From Diphasiastrum complanatum (lineage: Eukaryota; Streptophyta; Lycopodiopsida; Lycopodiales; Lycopodiaceae), in the NCBI GenBank assembly GCA_029204225.1, contig CM055107.1, positions 19,187,815 to 19,251,814 of the forward strand: a DNA stretch of 64,000 nt, read 5' to 3'. The first letter of the stretch is position 1. Each line of letters starts with the position of its first letter. Below are positions 10,780 through 21,799 of the stretch, in pieces. The position numbers and the translations under genes were made by a program. The notes under the pieces were generated by a model. The model did no database searches. It was not told the origin of the DNA and was given only the letters and a program-made list of their open reading frames with translations.

Positions 10780-12812
10780 ATTATCTTGATACTTGGCAAT
10801 TGGTAGCAAGTTCACCAACATCCTTCACCAATGCTCGTATGCAAGATGCCTTTCTCACTCTCAATAGTGCAATGTATAGTTGTCCATGACTAAAAACTGG
10901 ACGTGGCAAAAGAGTCCAATCACTTCCATCATCTGTTCTTGGGCCTTGTTGATGGTCATTGCAAAGGCAGCTCGTATAGGAAATTGCAACCTCTCAAAAT
11001 CAAAAGGCATATCAGAGCTTGTAGGAACCAGTGGAATACGCGGTATTAAAACTCTTTCACCCAAATTCTCTTCCACTCACAGTCTCTACCTCAATTATTT
11101 GTCATCCCAATCTACATACAATAAGCCTTGTGCCATTACAAAGACCTTGTTGATAAGCCAATGAGCGCAACAACATTATTATCATGCCAACCTTCAAAAT
11201 CAACACATGTGGTGGACAACCACTTGGTTGTAACATGTTTAAGAACTCAACAGGGTAAATATTTGTATTTTGAGTATATTTGTATTTCACCAAGTCAATA
11301 TTGCAAGATTCTTCCAAAAATCGACATCTTTAAAATTCTCTATGATATTTGGAAAGGTGAATGATATCAAATCATCCAAGGACTGAATACCAAGACACAT
11401 ATTAGTTGGTAAACAAATACTTTCCAAATCATGATGCATATAGGTTTCCTCTCTACCATCTCCAACTCTCAAGAGAAACTCAACAAAGTCAACTTGCTCA
11501 TTTACATCACTCCCTTCCAATCCCATTACCCTCATGTTTGTTTTCAACCGATGCACTTCAACATCTTTCCACAGTTGTGAAAACGTAAGTGATGTTGTTA
11601 CTATTTGTGCATGACTACCTCTTTTTACCACTGGCAAAATTTGCCGAAAATCTTCACCAAGAACAACTGTTATTCTACCAAAAGGAGCATCTGATGATAA
11701 CAGATCACGAGGATTTCTATCAACACTCTCTAATGAGTGTTTGTGCATTATTGGATGCTCATCCCATACTATCAAAATCATGATATGTGGCAGTTTCCCT
11801 AGAGCGAGCAACTTTAAACATTCTAGGCATTGCACTTCTTCTTCCTCTTTGAAGAGCAAGGTCAAGACTACAAGGATCTGTGCTTCTTACACCAATCTCT
11901 GTCATACTCTCCAATCGAAAGAGTGATTCCAAAACTTTTTGCTTTGCACACCTACGTCTGGCAAGTCTTCTCCTCTTTTCCGACCTTGATTCCACATCAC
12001 GCGTTTTGTAGGAAGGATGGTATCGTATTTGCTCTGGTGTCACCATTGTCATTGTAGAGTGCACTCTTGTTTCTGATATCCCAACGTTGACCTCAGAACC
12101 AATTGAAGGTGTTATTTGAAAAGTAGAAGATGTCTCTACGGGCGAGACTTCTTGAATCAAGTCCGCTACATTGCCCATTTCCAATGTTCTATTTTCTACA
12201 TGAAATAGTGATCTTAGAACCTTATGCTTTGCTTGTCATCGGCGATCAAGTCTTCTCCTCTTTTCCAACCTTGATTTCACATCAGACATTTTGTAGGAAG
12301 GATGGTATCATATTTGCTCTAGTGTCGCCATTGTCGTTGTAGAGTGCACTCTTGTTTCTAATATCCCAACGTTGATCTCGTTGAAAAGTAGAAGATGTCT
12401 CTTTGGGCGAGACTTCTTGAACCAAGTTCGCTACATTGCCCATTTCCATTGTTCTACTTTCTACATGAAATAGTGATCTTAGAACCTTATGGTTCACTTG
12501 TCGTCAGCGAGCAAGTCTTCTCCTCTTTTCCGACCTTGATTCCACATCAGGTGTTGTATAAGAGGGGTTGCTTTGTATTTGCTCTGGCGTTACACTTGCA
12601 GTGGTTGAACATATTCTCATATCTGGCATATTATCATTCATTATCCTTCTTTTGGCACTTCTTTGTCGTGCAAGCCTCTTTATCCTCTCACATCTTGACT
12701 CCATTTCTAGCGTTTGGTAGGGGGAATTTATATGCACTCCTTCTGAAGTAGCTAAACCTCTCTTTTGCAGTGCATTCCTCGTGCATTGAATACCGATGTC
12801 ATCATCCCTCAT
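10780..12812 (-). pseudogene. Helitron Rep/helicase pseudogene (helicase part)
   Basis: Helitrons are rolling-circle transposons encoding a HUH-nuclease fused to a PIF1-like helicase. Leftward reading shows a Walker B-like block (VWDEHPIMHKHSLESVDR) near 11770, GRITVVLGEDFRQILPVV near 11655, [17 protein letters not shown] near 11250, [18 protein letters not shown] near 11160 and FPIRAAFAMTINKAQ near 10970. After a frameshift, a block like PVFSHGQLYIALLRVRKAS follows near 10880. This order is diagnostic of the Helitron helicase C-terminal half. The Walker A region and the whole Rep domain are missing. The upstream part (11880-12812) instead encodes tandem Arg-rich repeats. Stops and frameshifts make it non-functional. 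Confidence 0.85.
11925..12720 (-). repeat. tandem repeat of about 265-285 bp in the Helitron N-terminal region
   Basis: CAAGTCTTCTCCTCTTTTCC recurs at about 11962, 12247 and 12512, with long flanking matches. On the minus strand each unit encodes a version of DVESRSEKRRRLARRR, and a fourth diverged unit (ERIKRLARQRSAKRR) lies near 12690. The encoded pattern resembles the Arg-rich STPR-type repeats seen beside some Helitron helicases; that resemblance is inference. Confidence 0.75.
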
Positions 12813-12814
12813 TT

Positions 12815-13800
12815 TCTCATTCTCCCATACATTACGTCTTCATATTCTGGACTCTTATAGATGTCTTCCATTTGCCGTGGTTCCAAATTAATCACACTGT
12901 TGCTTGTTTCTGACATTTTCACGTACTGTAGGATATTGCAACACATCAAATCAAATACCCAATTGAACATCTGTGTGTAGTCTATTTTTTATACCAGCCA
13001 ATAAACTTCAATTGTAGTCATTCATCATTCTAACACACCCGATCTTACCACCCGATACCATTGGAAGTATGATAGGACCATAGAATTTAGATAATTAATG
13101 GCTAAGTTGTAGACAACGTAAAATAGGTTCTTAGACTTGTGGATGATGAAATATTTTTAATTGCCTCAAAACAATATTAGTAGGTTGCCGACACATTAGG
13201 TTTTAGACTTCTAGGCCTACTACGGGTTCTACGGGTTGTGACCGTGTACTCATATGGTTTTCGATATTTTCGCAGTTCATTGCAACCCACTTTTTACCTT
13301 TACAATTGTATATGTTACACACTTATTTACTTGTTTGCATATGGATTGAGCTCCCACCTTGTATTCTACTGTACATATTTTGTGTGGTGCACCACTGGTG
13401 CCCAACAGGGGATAGGGGATTTGATGTGTATGGATACATTAGATATGCATTGGTACATCTAATGTTGGATACACATATTTGCCAAGCATTGCCTGCGCTT
13501 TACCTTAAACACATACACGAACAAATAAAAAACATAAACATAAAAAATACTTAACATTGTTTACAGAGGTTTGTACATGGGAGAAGCCATTGCACACACA
13601 TGCCTATGGTTTCTTTGATGTTGTAAACAAATGAGGGAGAAAGCCTATGGGTGATGGGCGCTCTGGACATAAACACATACACAAAGAAACATAAAAAACA
13701 TAAATGTAATTTTCTCCAGCTCCAACTCCAGCTTCAGGCGCATAAACTCCATCTCCATTTCTAGCTCCAGCATAATTTCCGTTTGCAGCTCCAGCTCCTC
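12815..13800. other. no recognised gene; short acidic coiled-coil-like minus frame at the right end
   Basis: Most of this stretch has only short frames. At 13710-13805 the minus strand encodes a run of about 30 residues rich in Glu, Leu and Met (for example EELELQTEIMLELEMEMEF), which could be a coiled-coil scrap. No family was recognised. Confidence 0.35.
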
Positions 13801-13917
13801 ATCTATGGCTCTCTCTTGATTAGCCCTTGTAGATTTACATCATCCATCCTCATGTATGTTGTTGCTGCAACCTTAGTGCATGATGTGAAAATGCACTTGA
13901 ACCTGTAAATGAGTTCT

Positions 13918-13928
13918 AGGGAGAGAGA

Positions 13929-13976
<48 letters not shown>
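13918..13976. repeat. (GA)n microsatellite
   Basis: About 28 GA units with two interruptions near the left end. Confidence 0.95.
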
Positions 13977-13981
<5 letters not shown>

Positions 13982-14346
13982 AAGGGGAAGGGTGGGGGTT
14001 CATTTAACATCATGTATATTTCTTTTTTGTCTAATCCCGAACTATCAGGGTTCTCAAACAAACAATTCCACCTTCATTGGTGTAACATTGTTCACTACTT
14101 GTTTCATGTAAATATCAAGACAAGGTTTTATATATTGACGATTAAATCAACATATTGTGCTACCTGAAGTGCTCACGCTTGCCCAAAATTGTGGGCCAGC
14201 TGAGTTCTACTTAAGCTCTCACCAAAACTAGAAGTTCAAAAAGCATACTGCAGAAGAACTAACGTGTGTAAGTTAAATCTCCTACCCAAGAAATACTGCC
14301 TAATTCAACCATAAAGGATGTCTATAGACGCGTTAGTGCTGTTGGG

Positions 14347-14354
14347 TATATAAA
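14347..14354 (+). promoter_or_regulatory. TATA box candidate for the mannanase fragment
   Basis: TATATAAA lies 109 bases before the ATG at 14463, a plausible distance for a plant core promoter. Placement is by motif only. Confidence 0.4.
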
Positions 14355-14462
14355 ATATACATCAGAAGAGTGCGTGAACACCGTTGTATTGAGCTACGTA
14401 CACCATTGGATATGATCAAACTATAGAAACAACCTCGGTTCAAAAAAAAGCAGCAGCTCAAA

Positions 14463-14918
14463 ATGGGAAAACCAACTCTCAAATTTTCTATCAATGAGAG
14501 TAGGAGCTTACTCCGATCTATTTTGCTAGCTATTCTTCTTTTCGGGAGCAGAGCTCTTGGTTCTCTCGCTTCTTATTATTCCCAAGGAGGTTTTGTGCAA
14601 ACCAAGAGAATCCAATTTGTTGTACATGGGCGTGCACTGTACGTGAATGGATTCAATGCGTACTGGATGATGTATTTCGCTGCAGAGACGCAATCCAGAG
14701 CTCAAGTGAGCACGTTGATGGATCAAGCTGTGAAACTGGGCCTCAATGTAGGTCGGACATGGGCTTTCAACAATGGCTCATACAGAGCTCTTCAAATCTC
14801 ACCAGGGGTTTTCAACGAGCAGGTCTTTCTGGGGTCCTATTTGCAGAGTTTGACAAGTCAGCAAACACGTCTGGGTATGTTCAACTCCGAACTCCGAAGT
14901 GCTTACGATCAACTTTGA
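14463..14918 (+). pseudogene. mannan endo-1,4-beta-mannosidase (GH5) 5' fragment
   Basis: Plant endo-beta-mannanases of glycoside hydrolase family 5 are secreted and cut cell-wall mannans. The frame starts at 14463 with a hydrophobic segment at residues 19-34 (LLRSILLAILLFGSRA), a likely signal peptide. FVVHGRALYVNGFNAYWM, GLNVGRTWAFNNG and RALQISPGVFNEQVF follow, which are the conserved first 120 or so residues of the family. After about residue 125 the sequence departs from the family and stops at 151. Both catalytic glutamates lie downstream in the family and are absent. It may be the first exon plus a few intron codons, or a captured 5' piece; the TATA box upstream suggests genomic rather than cDNA origin. 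Confidence 0.8.
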
Positions 14919-15721
14919 GACGTCATCAACATTGTTGATCGGAAGTTAGAACGATTAGATGACCTCTTGATCTCTGATACGATGCATGACAAAAGTTTTG
15001 ATGCACCTTCAAATCAAAAACAGGAGCAGCGACAGCTGAAACAACAACCAACATGACGAGGCGAAAGGCGAAATGCAGTAAATGGACGTGACGGACGTGA
15101 CATGCAATAAATGAACGTGTTACATGTAAACGAAGGTGTTACACGGGCAGCGTGTTACACGGGCCGTCACGCGTTAGCGGGCAGCGTGAGCTGCCCGCGA
15201 AACGCTATTATTTTAATTAATATAGATTTTGTTATTTATAAATTCTAATCAATTCTAATGTATGTACAAATTATCAATTAAATAAAGTAATTCAAAAAAT
15301 GATTCAATTTAAATTAGAAAAATTAGTAGCATTTAATACATAGATTTGTAAAAGATCATTTGAAATCATAAAAATTTAAAACTAAAAATTTAACTAAACA
15401 ACATATTACAAATTAGATACATCATTATAAACTTTTATAAAAATATAACAGCATTTTAAAAAAACTATAAAAATATTAAAAAATCAAAAACAAATTTGGG
15501 ACAATTATTATATGTATAGAAAATTCAAAAAAATATGAAAATTAAATAAAACTATAACTAATGTAAACCATAACAAATATATATATGTATATATATAATC
15601 ATATAACTATAAATTGATAATTGAGCTATTTTAAATATTAAAAATGTAATAAAAAATATTAATACGAAAACTCATAGAATAAAAAATTTATATATAGATA
15701 ATATATAGTCTTATTTTATTT

Positions 15722-15723
<2 letters not shown>
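14919..15723. other. AT-rich region with a Helitron-end-like hairpin
   Basis: 15225-15720 is very AT-rich low-complexity sequence with no gene seen. 15090-15190 contains short direct repeats around GTGTTACACGGGC. The hairpin is listed separately. Confidence 0.6.
15160..15225 (+). repeat. Helitron-end-like hairpin, copy 2
   Basis: GCGGGCAGC-GTGA-GCTGCCCGC is a perfect 9-bp stem with a 4-base loop, followed by GAAACGCTATTATTTTAATTAATATAGATT. It matches copy 1 at 9585-9658 over about 60 bases, including the AT tail, while the sequences further left differ. It lacks the final CTAGT. Confidence 0.5.

Positions 15724-15772
<49 letters not shown>
15724..15772. repeat. (CT)n microsatellite
   Basis: About 24 CT units. 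Confidence 0.95.
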
Positions 15773-15775
<3 letters not shown>

Positions 15776-15779
15776 AAAT

Positions 15780-16190
15780 ACCCAACCCCCCACTTGGAAG
15801 TCTCTCGGTAATGTTTTCAGACTTGCATAATGTCGATTCCCATCCTGGGTACACTAGACATTCTCACATGCAATCTGTAGCATTTCCTATTTATCATGTA
15901 GAAAATCCGCTACTTTCTGAAACTTGATCGACCGAGTCTCAACCGCAATGGGTGACTTAGGCTCATATCCCTACATAAGCATAAACGAGCTATAACCGGT
16001 AGCCAAATGCTTACTATAACTCAATCTCCATCAAAGGTAACATCCTCTCCGAGGAGATTGCTAAAATATGAATACATATCTTAACTAATCTTTTGATCAT
16101 GCAGGTAATCCTTACTTTTAACCGATCAAGCATAACTAGAATCTGAACTATAATTCGTCAATCATAATTCATCGGATTCTTGTCCTATAC
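15780..16190 (-). pseudogene. Gypsy integrase fragment
   Basis: Leftward reading gives VYAYGYEPKSP-like, VETRSIKFQKVADFLHD and EMLQIACENV, and ends PRDFQVGGWVFL near 15783. That is the region between the integrase core and the GPY/F module of Ty3/Gypsy elements. Several stops interrupt it, and no LTR was found near it. Confidence 0.7.
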
Positions 16191-16202
16191 TCAATAAAAG
16201 AA

Positions 16203-16283
16203 CATTAGAGGAGTTTTGAGCTCCAAAAAGACCTTTTACGAATTCGTGCAAGATGTAGTTTATATTATTAAAATATTATAAGG
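16203..16283. mobile_element. truncated MITE, copy 3
   Basis: ATTAGAGGAGTTTTGAGCTCC and the following 60 bases match, reversed, the right half of the MITE at 3244-3620. The copy ends where the Gypsy scrap begins. Confidence 0.65.
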
Positions 16284-16450
16284 TCGTTCTTTTAAACGAC
16301 TTACATGGTAAATAGGATGAACCCCAACCCCAATCGAAAGATCTAGCTGAAACGCGACCGGGTTGATTTTCTTTACAACCTTATAAGGTCTGCTATATCG
16401 AGGAGATAGCTTATGGCATTTTTTTCGTCCGGAGTACCTTCAAATCCTTA
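16283..16450 (-). pseudogene. Gypsy integrase GPY/F fragment
   Basis: Leftward reading gives KLSPRYSRPYKVVKKINPVA, FQLDLSIG and HPIYHVSRLK, a GPY/F module. On this strand it should come after the 15780-16190 piece, yet it lies upstream of it. The two scraps are therefore rearranged or come from different copies. Confidence 0.7.
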
Positions 16451-16606
16451 GGGATTTTAACCCAGGTTTGTTAAAAATTCACAATTCCAGCTTGACTAGT
16501 TTTGGTCATATGACTTGTAAATAGTTAGATGGTCATGATGTGGCTTGTCACACGTGCCAAATAGCATAGGATTTCATTCATAAGGATGTTCTCAAGTAGA
16601 CCTAAG

Positions 16607-17149
16607 TGTTAGAACCTTTGGAATGAGTCCAAATTATGCTTAGATACAAGGGAGAAAAAATAGGAGCTATTTTTGGTAATTTTTGCATTGTTAAGGGATC
16701 TCCAAGATTCCAACCCTAACCTGGTAGGGATGAAAGATCCACCAAAATTAGCATTAGGGATAGGTTTAGGGCTACTCATACCTGCCCAAAACTGTGATGG
16801 ATCATGTATATATAGGTGATGATATCTCACCAAAATCAATCAAGCAATTTCATGTTTTTTCTCTCATAATGGTGCAATTGCTCTCTATGTTCATAATTGT
16901 TTGAGTACTTGTGATTACTAATGATTATAGGATTGAATGTAGGTCTGGTGTACAATACTCAGACTGTGGGAGGCCGACTTTCACACGTGTGAAGCCTTCT
17001 TCAAGGATTTGGGCCATTTAGTGAGGTTCAAGCATAGTTTTTTGATGGATTTTGATGGTTCAACTTGTGCTAATCTTATGAAATCATAATTTATTGTTTC
17101 CCTCATCATTTCAAGTGTTTTAGGATCCTTATTTGCTGTAATTTTTACA
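16607..17149 (+). repeat. 5' LTR of Copia element 2
   Basis: It starts TGTTAGAACCTTT and ends TTTTTACA, giving TG...CA ends and 543 bp. The right boundary is fixed by the primer binding site. The left boundary is inferred, because no second LTR exists for comparison. Confidence 0.7.
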
Positions 17150-17960
17150 TGGTATCAGAGCCTAAAGGCTGAAATGAGCTAAATCCTTGGTTTTCATTCA
17201 ATTTGATCACAATTTTTGATCTAAATCTTGTGTAGATTGGATCTTAGCATCTAGTATTGATTCTAGAACTCAAAGTGAGTCAAATACATTGGAGATTGGT
17301 GTTGTGTGACTTCATTTGCAGGTGTTTAGGTGTCTAAAACTAGAGGCAAAGTTGAATTCAATTCACATTACCAAGATAGCAAGTTTTGCTTGCTCCAAGC
17401 ATTGATTTCTAAGCAAGTTTTGGAGGTGATTTCATAGAGGAGGCTTTCTAGCATTCAAGGAGAGGGAAGATCAGAGTTTTGGGGACTCTTCAAGGTTGTT
17501 CTAAGGTGTAGTAGACACCTTCTAAAGTGATTTAGGTTCAGTCCAACCATTGCTTGACTTATGCACCAAATTAGATCAATTTTTCATCAATTTTGATCAT
17601 TTTTTGCTTGTGATTGGATAGTAGATTGTGTTGCATCCTCATTAAGTTCCATTTAGATCTTTTACAAGTGATTTTGAAAGTATATTAGGTTGTTGAAATT
17701 CACTCTTGATCAGATCATTTGGAAGCTTTAATGTTCTTTATAGAAAGAGGGACAATTCTACTAGTATTGTCTACTTCAATCAAGCAAGTGCATTGTTTCT
17801 AGTATTCTATGATTTGATTCTGTTAGAGATCATTCTTAGATCTTTATAGGAATTCTATTACTGATCTTTTCAGGTCCCTAAGAAGTGGGATAAGGTAGAC
17901 CTTCAATCAAATCAATAGAAGTAACCTTCATTTGTGTCAAGTCCTTGATTAGGAGACTAG
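17150..17960 (+). other. Copia 2 leader with tRNA-iMet primer binding site
   Basis: TGGTATCAGAGCC at 17150-17162 is the standard initiator-Met primer site. The remaining roughly 800 bases are an untranslated leader with no gene seen. Confidence 0.8.
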
Positions 17961-20900
17961 ATGGCATCTATAAATGCATATCTTTTGGATACTAATGAAA
18001 GGCTCAACAAAACTAACTATTCCATATGGAAAGTTAGAATGGAATCTATCATGATCATGCAAGATCTGATGGAAATTGTAAATGGTAAGGAGGGTGAACC
18101 TATTCATCCTCAAGAAAAAGCCAAATACATCAAGAGGTGCAATGTTGCACTACATTGCATAAAAATGAATGTTGCAAATGAACTCTTAAGAGAGGTACGA
18201 GATTGCACTTCAGCTCAAGATGCTTGGGAGACTTTGCAAAAGGTCTATGAATCCAAGAACCAAACTAGAATGTTAGCTTTGAAGAATCAAATCTATAGAA
18301 GCTATCAAAAGAAAGGAGAGAGTGCACATACTTTTGTCCTAAGAGTAAAGGAATTGAACAAAGAGCTAGCCTTTATAGGTGACCCTATCAAGGATGAAGA
18401 GCTTGTTCAACTCATATTGAATGGACTAAGCTTTGAATTTGACAATTTGGTTCAGGGATATGCAATTATGGGTAAGCTACCCATACTTGAAGAACTCCAA
18501 GGCACACTCATGGCCGAGGAATCAAGAAGGAGCCAAATGCAAGAGAGGATGGATAGGCTTTCCATCCAAGGTGGAGATGACCAAGCTCTCTTCACCAAAG
18601 GCAAAGGCAAGTCCAAAGGCAAAGGATCAACATTCAAGAAGTCTACAAAGCTTGAGGATCAAGAAGGACCCCCAAAGGTATCTCCATCAACCACCAAAGT
18701 CAAGAAGGACAAATCAAAGGTAAAGTGCTACTATTGTAGCAAGATGGGGCATTATGCCTCGGAATGCTTCAAGAGGAAGCAAGATCAAAGCCAAGCCAAC
18801 ATGAGCAAAGAGGAGGAGGAGGAGAGTTCACATGAGGACTCTCTCATGATGTCCATATTTTCTTCAACAAGCTTCAAAGGAGAAGATCCTTGGTGGATTG
18901 ACTCGGGTGCTAGTTCACACATGACTAGTAAAAGGGAGTTTTTCTCTTCTCTCTTACCTTATGATGGACCTATAAAGTCTATCTATACAGCAAATGATGA
19001 AGCTTGTAAGATTGAAGGAGTTGGTAGCATTCCCCTTTGCTTAGGATCTTCCAAAAAGATCAACATAGAAGGTGTTTTGTACATTCCTACAATAACAAAG
19101 AATCTACTAAGTGTTGGCCAAATGGTAGACAATGGTTTCAATGTTGGCTTTGCTTCAAATGAATGTTTCATCAAGAAGAAGGGTAAGATAGTGGCTAAGG
19201 GCACTAGACTTGGCAAACTTTATAAGCTGGATGCATTTGTGGATACTAATGTTGTCATGTTGGCCGAGAAGAGCAAGATATCTATCTTTACTTTATGGCA
19301 CAAAAGACTTGGACATGTCAACTCGGGTTCCATGGAGGCTATGATCAAGGAGGAGTATGCTTTAGGCCTACCAAGGTCTATTGGGAAGGAAGACAAGGTT
19401 TGTGAAGCTTGTGCCTTATCCAAGGCACATAAGAAGGTGTTTCCTAACTCCATCACAAAGTCATCTCATCCTCTTGAACTCATACACTCGGATGTGCACA
19501 TTGCTAGCACCAAATTAATGGAGGTTCATCCATGTTTTTAACCTTCATTGATGACTACTCAAGATATTGTTGGGTGTTCTTACTTTCCTTCAAGTCTCAA
19601 GTATTTGATACTTTTGTAAAGTTCAATTTGTTTGTGGAAAAGCATCATAATCATAGCATCAAGATTTTTAGAAGTGACAATGGTGGAGAATTCATCTCCA
19701 ATGAGTTCAAGGCCTTTTGTGAGGAGGAAGGGATCAAGAAAGAGACTTCTTGTCCTTACACTCCTCAACAAAATGGAGTTGCTGAAAGAAGGAATAGAAC
19801 ATTATGTGAATGTTCTAAGGCTTTAAGATTAGATGCTTGTTTGCCCAAATCCTTTTGGGGTGAGTCTCTTGTATGTGCAAACTACTTGATGAATAGGGTG
19901 TCTTGCAAAGCAATTGAAGGCAAAACTCCTTATGAGATGTTGTATGGAAAGAATCCCGATCTTAATCACTTGAAAGTTTTTGGGTGTATATGTTATGTGC
20001 ATGTACCATTGGAAACAAGAACCAAGGAGGATCCATCTTCCACAAGAGGGATCATGCTTGGATATGCAAGCTCAAGCAAGGGCTACAAAGTCTATCTCCC
20101 ATCCTTGAACAAATTTGTTATTTCAAGGGATGTCATCTTTGATGAACATCATATGCATATGCTTGAAGAAGGCTCAAGTGCTCCAACAATCAAGAAGAAG
20201 ATGGCCGAGGAGCAAGATCTTGGTTTTGAGGAGGAGCTCATGGAGGAGCAAGCAACAAACCCACCTATCACACCAAGGAGATCTTCAAGGGCAAAAGTGG
20301 AGCCATCAAGGCTCACATATCAAGGCAAAGGACAGCAAGTTGAGGGTATCTCATCCACTTCTTATGCTTTATCTAGTTTTGAAGAACCGTCTAATGTTGA
20401 AGATGCATTGAACTCCAAAGAATGGTATAAAGCTATGTTGGATGAGTATGATGCCTTGATTGAGAATGAAACTTGGTTGCTTGTTGAGAGACCTCAAAGG
20501 AATGTAATAGGATGCAAGTGGGTCTTCAAGCTTAAGTTGAATGCAAATGGGAGTGTTAACAAACATAAAGCAAGATTAGTTGCAAAAGGTTATGCTCAAG
20601 AGAGAGGGATAGACTATGAGGAAACTTTTGCACCCGTGGCCAAGATGGTCACAATAAGACTAATCATTGCACTTGCATCACATTTTGGATGGATTCTATG
20701 TCAAATGGATGTCTCTAATGCTTTCTTGAATGGTTTTTTGGAAGAGGATATCTATATGGAGCAGCCACAAGGGTTCATCAAGCATGGAATGGAGAACAAA
20801 GTATGCCATCTCCAAAGAAGCATCTATGGCTTGCAGCAAGCCTCGAGATCTTGGAATTCAAGACTACATTGCTATCTTATTTCACTTTCTTTTGTTCAAA

Positions 20901-21756
20901 GTGAATATGATCCTACTCTTTACATTAAGTTTGATGATGTTGGTATTGTACTTTTACTCATTTATGTAGATGACATCATCATTAGTGGAAATAGTGTTGA
21001 TGGTATTGAAAAAATCAAGATAGATCTATCCTTAGAGTTCAAGATGGTAGATCTAGGGTGTCTTCACTTCATCTTAGGCATAGAAGTACTTAGAGGGTCT
21101 GATTTTATCTTTATAAGTCAAGTAAACTATTCTCAAAGTCTTTTGAAGAAGTTTAAGATGGAAGTATGCAAAAGTGTTGACACACCAATGGAGCAAGATG
21201 TAAAAGTGCCAAATGAAGATGATGAAAGATCCTTCATGGACATCACTTTGTTTAGGCAACTTATAGGTTCCTTAATGTGGATCACTATAACTAGACCAGA
21301 TCTTAGCTTTAGTGTATGTAGGTTGAGCCAATCCATGCAAAAGCCATTGGATATCCATTGGAAAAAGGCTAAGTGGATTCTAAGATACATCTCGGGTACA
21401 TTGGATTTTGGGATTCTATATAGAGGAGATGTGATTAACCTTCATGCATTTAGTGATTCAGATTTTGCAGGGGACAAGAGGGATAGGAAATCAACAAGTT
21501 CCTATTCAACTTTCATAGGAGAAGGTGTGGTTTCATGGCTTTCAAAAAAAGCAAGAAACTATATCTCTATCTTCAACCGAGGCCGAGTACAAAGCTTTGA
21601 CAACCACTACAAAGGAGGTACTTTGGATCAAGAGATTATTGGTGGAACTAAAGATCATGGATTCAGAGGAGGCACCAATCATCTACAATGACAATATATC
21701 AGCCCAACACCTTGCATCTAACCCAATCTTCCATGCAAGATCTAAGCACATTGAGA
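17961..21756 (+). pseudogene. Copia 2 gag-pol polyprotein, two frameshifts
   Basis: The ATG at 17961 opens 526 codons: gag (NYSIWKVRMESIM near residue 20), zinc knuckle CYYCSKMGHYASEC (18727-18768), protease WWIDSGASSHMT (near 18891) and GAG-pre-integrase LWHKRLGHVN. A one-base frameshift near 19510-19530 moves the reading to the next block. That block runs 719 codons: integrase core FIDDYSRYCWVF, TPQQNGVAERRNR, reverse transcriptase ETFAPVAKM and YVDDIIISG (near 20965), and RNase H. A second frameshift, in the A-run near 21545, leads to SLSSTEAEYKALT. The chain is lost after ARSKHIE near 21750. Only these two shifts and the 3' truncation disable it. Confidence 0.92.
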
Positions 21757-21799
21757 TATGCCAATTCGGGAGGAGGATGAAGATTCAGATGATGAGCCG

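Larger units (their letters stand above)
16607..21756 (+). mobile_element. Copia LTR retrotransposon 2, 3' end missing
   Basis: A single LTR (16607-17149) is followed directly by the primer binding site TGGTATCAGAGCC at 17150. The gag-pol frame is far better kept than in Copia 1. The sequence stops abruptly inside RNase H near 21756, just after ARSKHIE, and continues as an unrelated Gypsy element. No polypurine tract or 3' LTR is present. Confidence 0.9.
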
